Source: Podospora pseudocomata (taxonomy: Eukaryota > Ascomycota > Sordariomycetes > Sordariales > Podosporaceae). From it: a stretch of DNA of 64,000 bases. The notes beneath the pieces were generated by a model, which ran no database searches, was not told where the DNA came from, and worked only from the letters and a program-made list of their open reading frames with translations. Below are positions 56,979-64,000 of this stretch, in pieces; within the stretch, counting starts at the first letter, position 1; each line of letters starts with the position of its first letter. A program made the translations under genes and the position numbers. Where the stretch lies: positions 4,067,501 through 4,131,500 of the forward strand of contig NC_085887.1 in NCBI RefSeq assembly GCF_035222375.1, written 5' to 3'.

Positions 56979-57422
56979 TGTTACACCCCGGGCGTAATAC
57001 CACTGTACAGGAACCACTGGGTGGTACCTGTCAGAAAGAAAGGTCTGTTAGCGGTGGCCATGGTCTGTTAGCGGTGGCCATGGTCTGTTAGCGGTGGCCA
57101 TGGTCTGTTGGCCGCGACCAAAAGCAAGCAATACAAGCACACTGAGCAAGGTACAAGGATACCTCAGAAACATATGTAGATAGATTCACATAAATAGGGG
57201 GGAGCGCCGGGCGCTCCCCGTGTCGAGGAATCTGATTCCTCATGCAAGCAATTCAAGTTCATTTGTCTACAATCTACTTTCAGTAGCTCTTTGTTAGAAC
57301 AACCTGTTGTTGACAGTGAACCCGTGTCTGAGACGCTTGTCACAACCTTCGATCATCCTGTCATATTCACCTTCGGCGTACTGCCTTGCAGTCTGTATCC
57401 ATTCCTGGTGCAGGTTGTAACA
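56979..57422 (+). mobile_element. 5' LTR of the gypsy element
   Basis: It is 444 bases with TGTTAC...GTAACA ends. A TAAATA element lies near 57191. Both ends match the LTRs at 51524 and 56492, but the centre is different and holds a 20-bp tandem repeat. Confidence 0.88.
57041..57120 (+). repeat. Tandem repeat within the LTR, 20-bp unit, four copies
   Basis: TGGTCTGTTAGCGGTGGCCA is repeated; the first three copies are nearly identical and the fourth is diverged. Confidence 0.9.
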
Positions 57423-57424
57423 CG

Positions 57425-57436
57425 TTGCTTGCATGA
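57425..57436 (+). promoter_or_regulatory. Putative self-priming primer-binding site
   Basis: TTGCTTGCATGA lies two bases after the 5' LTR. It is the exact reverse complement of 57240-57251 inside the LTR. No TGG-type tRNA primer site is present. This is what Tf1-type self-priming would look like, with the transcript starting near 57240. Confidence 0.6.
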
Positions 57437-57480
57437 CCAAGATCGAACGTTGTGCTCAGACATAACGAACACCAATCGCC

Positions 57481-59784
57481 ATGGCTTCCGCTGCCCCCAA
57501 TCCCTCCGTTGGACATGACCGTCTCACTGGAGACGATGACGTCTCTCTTGGAGATGCCCCCGCCGTCGAAAAGACAACCCCTCCCGCTGGCAATGACAAC
57601 GCCGCTTCCGACGAAGAAGATTATGACTTCAATGATGTCGCAAACAAACTCGACGCCCTCGCCAAGAAACTTCTCAGCATGGAGACGGCCATCAAGAGCA
57701 AAAATGATCTCCAGGATCTCAAGGATGAGCTCAAGCGCCTGCAAACCACCGTCCGAAGTACGACGCGCGACAATACCCCCAAGATAGCCGCCAAGGTCGG
57801 CAAGCCTCCCGTCTTCACCGGAAGTAAACAGGAGCTCCCGCCCTGGTTGTCACATGTCAGGACCAACCTACGTCTGTACGGCATCACCGACCCCGAGTCA
57901 CAACTCCTATATGCCGCCAGTTTCCTTGGAGGAGACCCCAAGCAGTGGTTTGATGGGATCCTCAGGAACTACTTCGAGTACGCGGAGGATGAACGCGAAC
58001 CCCTCACACAGAAACTCTTCGGTATGGGATTGGTCAAGTTCGAGGAAGAAATCAAGAAGATGTACGGCGAACCCGATGAGGAAAAGGCAGCCGAGGATCG
58101 TCTCGAACGACTTGTGCAGACTGCCTCAGCCTCGACTTACGCGACACTCTTTCGCCGAGACGCATTCAGGGTCAACTGGGCCGATGCCGCTCTGAAGAAC
58201 AAATTTTACAGAGGCTTGAAGCCCAAGGTCAAGGACGAACTCATCAAGGAAGACCGACACGCACTTACCCTCGACGAATACATCAACAAAGCCATTGTCA
58301 TCGACAACCGACTCTATGAGCGATCCATGGAAGACAAAGGAGTCTATCGCAACCCTCAGGTTCCCAAGGCCAACATCAAAAAGAAGTACGAACACAAGAG
58401 CACTTCATGGGGAACACACTCAGGACCCATGGACATCGGAGCAGCACAGCACGGTAGAGGCCAACAACGAAAGTACGGCGACAAACCCAAGGATAAGTCC
58501 AAGGTCAAATGCTTCAATTGTGACAAGATGGGACACTTTGCACGAGAATGTCGTTCACCGAAGAAATTCAAACCGGTACCTGAAGCCAAATCAGTTCAGT
58601 TCGCGGACACCGACCGCGTCGTCAGGATGATACATCGCGAAGACGACGACCCCCTCCACCGGCCGATGATGGACGCCGCGATGGGAAACCTCATGTCGCA
58701 CATGCCCACAGGAACGACTCAAGAACAACTCGCCGACATGATGGATCACGCCCTAACCCCGCTCAAAAGCCCAGTTTTGAGAGAACTTCCACGACCAACG
58801 ATCAAAAACGAAAACTCATTAGCAAGAAGCGATTGTCCGTTGGATGGAGCCGAGTGGGTAAGAAGATGTGAGAGAACCGCAGAAACCGGAGTCTCCACCG
58901 ACGACGACTATACAGAGTCAGAACCAGAACCAGAGGATGAACCCATCACCCTTTGGGACATGAGCAACAATGCAGACTGGTGGGTGACAGCCAAGGACTG
59001 GAACGAGCGTTTCGAGAGACCAGGACGACCAGTGGTCTACGGGGAAGACACCCCCACCGAGCACACCAAGGCAGAACCTCACCCAGACGACGTACCTCTT
59101 GCTATACCCTGCCACGAACTACACGACTCAGTTGCATGGTTTGACTGCATTTACGACTACTGCAGAGTCCATTATCGATTCAAGGTTTACCACGAGGTAT
59201 TCCCTTCCAGACGAGATAACGACCCCATCTTGCAAGTACACAAGGCAGGATCGGAGGAGGATTGGAATTATACCACAACAACGGAAGGAAAATACACACT
59301 TGTTGTGGAAAACATGGTCCCCACAGGATGTTGGGACAAGGATGCTTTGGATCTCGAGGACTGTGAACACGTTTGGTGCGCCCGTCACCGCCGCGCAAAG
59401 GCAAGAGACTGGCACCGACAGAAGAGCCAAGCAAGGGTAAGGAAGAAGGCCAACAAGAAAGTCACTCGGTCAAAGGGGTACCCAGGAAGAGACCTCCCAT
59501 ATGATGCCTATGGAGAATACGGAACATTGGAAGAACTCGCCAACGAGTATTTGGGACCCGATTTCCGCAGACGACTAGAACAACAGTACCTCGAGCGACA
59601 CGAGATGTTCTATTACACCACTAGAGAATCAGGACTGGAGTCAGACGCCGTGAATTTGGCAAGCGACTACCACTTACGACAGAAAGCGTGGGAAAGACAA
59701 TGTTCGGGACCATCCGATTTTACCAGAGTCCCACGTACGGGAAACGGCCAACGGGCCTCCCCAGGCCCCAGTGGAACAAACTAA
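57481..59784 (+). CDS. Gypsy Gag polyprotein with zinc knuckle
   Basis: An intact frame of 767 codons starts at ATG 57481. An acidic N-terminus is followed by a retrotransposon Gag domain at about residues 95-290 (PPVFTGSKQELPPWLSHV, FLGGDPKQWFDG). A CCHC knuckle follows with C344, C347, H352 and C357 in CFNCDKMGHFAREC. The remaining 400 residues are acidic and Trp/Tyr-rich, longer than usual for this class. The frame overlaps the start of the pol frame (59688-59784) in the -1 register, as expected for frameshifted Gag-Pol. Confidence 0.88.
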   Translation: MASAAPNPSVGHDRLTGDDDVSLGDAPAVEKTTPPAGNDNAASDEEDYDFNDVANKLDALAKKLLSMETAIKSKNDLQDLKDELKRLQTTVRSTTRDNTPKIAAKVGKPPVFTGSKQELPPWLSHVRTNLRLYGITDPESQLLYAASFLGGDPKQWFDGILRNYFEYAEDEREPLTQKLFGMGLVKFEEEIKKMYGEPDEEKAAEDRLERLVQTASASTYATLFRRDAFRVNWADAALKNKFYRGLKPKVKDELIKEDRHALTLDEYINKAIVIDNRLYERSMEDKGVYRNPQVPKANIKKKYEHKSTSWGTHSGPMDIGAAQHGRGQQRKYGDKPKDKSKVKCFNCDKMGHFARECRSPKKFKPVPEAKSVQFADTDRVVRMIHREDDDPLHRPMMDAAMGNLMSHMPTGTTQEQLADMMDHALTPLKSPVLRELPRPTIKNENSLARSDCPLDGAEWVRRCERTAETGVSTDDDYTESEPEPEDEPITLWDMSNNADWWVTAKDWNERFERPGRPVVYGEDTPTEHTKAEPHPDDVPLAIPCHELHDSVAWFDCIYDYCRVHYRFKVYHEVFPSRRDNDPILQVHKAGSEEDWNYTTTTEGKYTLVVENMVPTGCWDKDALDLEDCEHVWCARHRRAKARDWHRQKSQARVRKKANKKVTRSKGYPGRDLPYDAYGEYGTLEELANEYLGPDFRRRLEQQYLERHEMFYYTTRESGLESDAVNLASDYHLRQKAWERQCSGPSDFTRVPRTGNGQRASPGPSGTN

Positions 59785-62700
59785 TTCCACGACGACGGAT
59801 CACAACTCGCATCAGGAGGCCGCGAGCCGGATCCAAGAAAAGACCTCCATGGTGGCACTACGAGACAGTTGCCGGAGCCACAGTGTTAGGAAACCAAAGT
59901 GCCCTGACAGTAGTAGTTCGATGGACAAACTCCAAAGGAAAGGAGTATCGAGCAGTTGCAGTGATCGACTCAGGAGTTCGATCAACATCGTCAACCCCTC
60001 GTTCGTGAACAAGACGAGGATGCCGTGGGTCATGAAGAAAACACCATACAGAATGAGGACCTACGAAGGGCAAACGGCCAGTTATGATGGAGGAATCAGT
60101 TCACGGGAAACGACACTCTTGATCACGGTGGACGACGACCCGCAGGAAGTGGACTTCGATATCCTGCCAACCGGACCCAAGTGTGACATGATCTTGGGAC
60201 ATCCGTGGTTGAAGAAGTACAACCCGGATATAGACTGGGAGAATGGCCATCTCAACTCCAGGCTTGACACCAGACGGGTGAACAGAGCTGAACTGGATAG
60301 AGCTCCCAGGTGCCCAGAGGGACAAGAGAGCCCCTGCGAGCATACGAGACATACGAGCCACGACGAGCCGATGTCAACTGACAGAGGAAGTACCAAGGAA
60401 GGACCCTCGCACACCAGAGAACCAGAAGGTTGGGTGATGTATGTCAGACCAGAGAAGCTAGAGGAAGACCCGAGTGACGACTCGAGGCACAAGCCTCCCA
60501 AGGAAAAGGAGGACCTCAGCAACATTCCGAAAGAATACCACAGTTTTACAGTCTTCAGACACAAGATGAAGGACGAGCTCCCCAAGAGAACCTCTTTCGA
60601 CCACGAGATCCGATTGAAGGAAGGAGCAAAGTTACGATACCACAAAGCATATCACCTAGGTCCACGACAGGACAAAGCCTTACAAGAGTACATCAAGGAG
60701 AACCTACCAAAGGGGTTTATCAGAGAATCACAAAGCGAAGCAGCTTACCCCATTTTATTCGTGCCTAAGAAAGGAACGACAGATTTAAGGCTTGTGGTCG
60801 ATTATCGACAACTCAACGAGGAAACGATCAAGAATAGGTATCCGCTGCCGCTTATCAGGGAGATGAAGGACCGACTGGCAGGCGCCCAATGGTTCAGTCG
60901 ACTGGATCTTCCGATGGCCTTTGGCCACATCCGGATTAAGGAAGGGGATGAATGGAAAACAGCTTTCAGGACTCGCTACGGACACTTTGAGTACCAAGTC
61001 ATGCCATTTGGACTCACTAACGCCCCTGCGACATTCCAAAGCATGATTGACCACACCCTGCGCCCATATCTGGATCGATTCGCCTTTGTATACCTAGACG
61101 ACATCTTGATCTATTCGAAGACCCTCAAAGAACACAGACAGCACGTACGACAGATCTTACAAACACTGCAGGATGCAGGACTCTCGGTGAACCCACGAAA
61201 AGCGAATTCCACGTGCAGAAGACAGTCTTTTGGGATTCGAAATTACACCAGGAGAGATCCGCATGGAACCAGCTAAGATCACGGCAGTCCGGGACTGGCC
61301 GACACCAACAAACCAGAAGGAAGTTAGGATGTTCATTGATTCATCAACTTCTACAGATCATTCATCAAAGGATTTGGGAAAATTGCAAAACCGTTGCACG
61401 AGTTGACCGGCGAAGGAACACCATTTAAGTGGAAACAACAACAACAAGACGCCTTCGACCAACTCAAGGACGCTATCAGCAGCGAACCCGTACTACGAAT
61501 GCCAGACTTCAGCAGACCATTCTATGTCGAGACCGATGCGTCAGACTTTGCTATTGGAGCAGAGCTCTATCAATACTTTAACGACGGCCGACACCCGGTA
61601 GGATTTGTCTCAAAAAGATTTCTGGACCAGCACTCAACTACCCAATCCACGACAAGGAACTCATGGCCATCATCGAGGCATTTGACGAATGGAGACCATA
61701 TCTCAGTGGGACTGAGGAACCAGTGGATGTATTCACAGACCACCGGAATTTGAAGTACTTCGTCACGAAGGAACTAAGTCCAAGACAAGTACGATGGGCA
61801 GAATTCCTTGCCCCCCTTCAACTTCCGCATCCACTATGTCAAAGGAAAAGAGAACGCTAGAGCAGACGCGCTCAGCAGAAGACCAGACCACAAGGGTAAC
61901 GAAAAAGATCGATGCAGCCCCCTCTTTAAAGAAAAAGACGGAACACTGGAACACGCCATCCAGATCTGGGAAGACTGCACAAGAACCTATCACACGAAAT
62001 GGGAAGATTACGAGTTCCAAGCCAAACGACAAGACGTCGATGAGGATGAGATACAGGAACTAGGTCTACGGGCCGGGCCCGACGACAACGACCCAGTATG
62101 GTACAACGACAAGGCCTACGTACCAGCAGACAAGAGACGAGCGTGTCACGAAACTCCACAGCGACAAACTCGGAGGACACCCAGGTATCAGAAAAACGCT
62201 CGAACGCGTACAACAGCACTACGCATTTCCAGGAATGAAAAGGATCGTGGAAGAAGCGGTAAGAGAATGTGAGATATGTATCAAGAGCAAAGCAGCAAGA
62301 CACAAACCCTACGGACTTCTCGAACCCCTTCCCACAGCAGAACGAGCGTGGGGATCCATCTCCATGGACTTCATCACCAAACTCCCCAGCTCAACGGTAC
62401 CAGATGGAACCAACACCAAGTACGACGCCATCTGGGTAGTGGTTGACAGACTCACCAAGTGGGCATACTTCATTCCTTTCAGAGAAACCACTACGGCAGA
62501 ACAGCTCGCCTACCTATTCGAACGGAACATCGTGAGCCAACATGGACTGCCAGATGACATCACTTCGGACAGAGACAAACTCTTCACCTCTAAGTTTTGG
62601 CAAGCCCTGATGAAACGACTAGACGTCAAGTCAAAACTCTCGACAGCGTTCCACCCCAGACAGATGGACAGACCGAACGACTCAACCAAGTCATTGAACA

Positions 62701-63529
62701 ATACCTTCGGTGCTACATCAACTTCGAACAGGACAACTGGGTTGACCTGTTACCAACCGCTCAGTTAGCATACAACTCGAGCAACACAGAGACAACGAAC
62801 GTCTCACCATTCTTTGCCAACTACGGATTCCAACCCGAGTTACGACAGGGACCAACAGCAGAGGTACCACGTGCAGCGATCCACGCAGGACGATTGCAGG
62901 AGATGCACAACATGTTGAAAGAAACACTCGAAGTTGTCAGGGAACGAATGCGCACCCACTACGACAAACATAGGGTCGAGGGACCTCCCCTCGAGGAGGG
63001 GAGAGATAAAGTGTTTCTTCTCACACGCAATCTTCACACGAAACGACCAAGCAAGAAACTGGATTTCAAGAAGATCGGGCCATTCAAGATCAAGAAAAAG
63101 ATCTCAACATCTAACTACGAATTATCCCTTCCCGATTCCATGCGAGTACGAACCAAAGTATTCCACATTTCCCTTCTTGAACCAGCCCCAAAGAAAGCAA
63201 AACTCGAGACACGGCTCGAGGTGGTCGACGACGAAGAAGAATTTGACGTCGAGAATATCCTGGATTCACGAATCAGCAACAACGAACTCCAATATCTCGT
63301 CAAATGGCTGGATTACGGACCAGAGTCTAACTCGTGGGAACCTGTCGACTTCCTGGACTGCCCGGAGAAGCTCCAGCAGTTTCACCGACAGAACCCAGAC
63401 CGACCTGGGATAAAAGATTTGGATCCAACGACGACCAGTCGACACCCGAGAAATCAAGGTTACCAGCGTCCCCAAAGGACAACAGGGAACGATCGACCTC
63501 TGCGACTGGGAACTCCGATTCCCGAGTAA
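59688..63529 (+). pseudogene. Gypsy Pol: protease, RT, RNase H, integrase, chromodomain (frameshifted)
   Basis: The protease active-site segment (AVIDSG, about 59960) is followed at once by a frame change. Reverse transcriptase runs in one frame from about 60600 to 61215, with VVDYRQLN and the catalytic YLDD at 61091-61102. RNase H (VETDASDFAIGAEL, about 61530) changes frame near 61640 and again near 61800. The integrase zinc finger and core (SMDFITKLP, TSDRDKLFTSKF) change frame near 62140 and 62650. The last frame ends in a chromodomain (YLVKWLDYGPESNSWEP, about 63295-63345). At least five frame changes make it non-functional as read. Confidence 0.88.
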
Positions 63530-63851
63530 CAGCAGGATTAGCAACCTCCGCCTGCTCCCCTGCTTCCTCTTCCCGCAACAGAGTGTATTCCCGAGAAAAT
63601 GCCTCACCCGCCTTCAACTGCAGTGCGCGAGACTGAGCCTCCAGACGAAGGAGCTTCGAAAGCGTCTCTTCCTTCTCCTGGTCTAAGCGCCGTTTCTCTT
63701 CAAGAAGACCACGAAGCACCGACGAGGGCTCACCATAAATATTGCAAGAATTCGCCCCCGCTTGCAGACAATTCTGACAAGACAAGCTACGGTCGGCAGC
63801 CTTACAGTTTGTAAGCCGCAGCCGCTTACAACGAGAACAATCGACGGGCAT
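63327..63851 (-). CDS. Antisense ORF at the 3' end of the gypsy element, Zn2Cys6-like with coiled coil
   Basis: An intact minus-strand frame of 174 codons starts at ATG 63851 (MPVDCSRCKRLRL). Six cysteines near the N-terminus are spaced C-x2-C-x7-C-x8-C-x2-C-x7-C, close to the fungal Zn2Cys6 cluster. A charged heptad-rich stretch (LLEEKRRLDQEKEETL onward) follows and should form a coiled coil. The end is Ser/Gly/Asp-rich. It overlaps the chromodomain end of pol on the other strand by about 200 bases. The function is unknown; a DNA-binding or regulatory role is suggested only by the cysteine pattern. Confidence 0.55.
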   Translation of the reverse strand: MPVDCSRCKRLRLTNCKAADRSLSCQNCLQAGANSCNIYGEPSSVLRGLLEEKRRLDQEKEETLSKLLRLEAQSRALQLKAGEAFSREYTLLREEEAGEQAEVANPAVTRESEFPVAEVDRSLLSFGDAGNLDFSGVDWSSLDPNLLSQVGLGSVGETAGASPGSPGSRQVPTS

Positions 63852-63975
63852 GGCGAAACCGAAAAGTATTAGCGTAATCAACAAGGGAATAACGACGTTC
63901 GGTAGAAGATCGCGGTTGCGACTTCTTTCTTTGAGTTTTTTGATAATTCTTCTGCACCCTGTTAGCAGGCATTTT

Positions 63976-63996
63976 AGAAAAGGATGAAAGGGAAAA
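63976..63996 (+). other. Candidate polypurine tract
   Basis: Twenty of 21 bases are purines (AGAAAAGGATGAAAGGGAAAA). This is typical of the plus-strand primer just before a 3' LTR, which would then start at or just past the window end. Confidence 0.5.
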
Positions 63997-64000
63997 CTTA

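Larger units (their letters stand above)
56979..64000 (+). mobile_element. Ty3/gypsy chromovirus, 3' LTR outside the window
   Basis: The order is 5' LTR, gag with zinc knuckle, protease, reverse transcriptase, RNase H, integrase and chromodomain, the Ty3/gypsy order. The chromodomain and the self-complementary primer site place it near the Tf1/sushi group of fungal chromoviruses. The pol region has several frameshifts, so the copy is probably dead. No second LTR is seen by base 64000. Confidence 0.9.

Overview
The window is a piece of the nuclear genome of a filamentous ascomycete, most likely a Sordariomycete (Sordariales-like). The signs are short GT-AG introns of about 49-111 bp with CTAAC/CTGAC-type branch sites, long GC-rich low-complexity proteins, and the gene families present (fungal MFS carriers, sedolisin, Rxt3, BET bromodomain protein, NLP, FHA kinase, OrsD/RecQ-like repeat protein, chromodomain Ty3/gypsy element). 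Genus and species cannot be told from the sequence alone.

From 1 to about 34.9 kb it is ordinary gene-rich sequence. In order it holds the tail of a GH5-type mannanase, a small secreted cysteine-rich protein, an MFS anion/vitamin carrier, a DUF4360-like secreted protein, a single-pass membrane protein, a Utp12-domain ribosome-biogenesis protein (minus strand), a two-bromodomain BET protein, a NADAR/YbiA-like protein (minus), a hexose-transporter-family carrier, a secreted sedolisin protease, an Rxt3 subunit of the Rpd3L deacetylase, the succinate dehydrogenase assembly factor SDHAF4 (minus), an FHA-domain protein kinase, a tRNA-Cys(GCA) (minus), an NLP/NPP1-family secreted protein and a GNAT acetyltransferase (minus). 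Many of these genes needed splice junctions worked out by hand; reading frames stay open across every junction given.

From 35 to 50 kb the content is more accessory: a weak spliced small gene, a zinc-cluster regulator-like gene with a GC-AG intron, a TauD/TfdA-type Fe(II)/2-oxoglutarate dioxygenase, a kinase-like protein, a secreted protein made of four intron-delimited modules (minus), and a class I terpene synthase assembled from four exons, one of 26 nt (minus). The regulator, dioxygenase and terpene synthase within 12 kb could be parts of a small terpenoid locus, but this is inference.

From 50.5 kb to the end is a transposon island. A decayed multi-domain gene (OrsD-like C2H2 fingers, then a tyrosine-recombinase-like catalytic domain, then a RecQ-like helicase with a Cys-rich tail) has been broken by frameshifts. 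It was then interrupted by one LTR, that LTR by a second in the opposite orientation, and the second by a chromodomain-bearing Ty3/gypsy element whose pol is frameshifted. The gypsy element carries a 12-nt sequence after its 5' LTR that is exactly complementary to a stretch inside the LTR, which suggests Tf1/sushi-type self-priming. It also carries an antisense ORF coding for a Zn2Cys6-like, coiled-coil protein at its 3' end. A purine tract at the last bases of the window suggests that the 3' LTR begins just outside.
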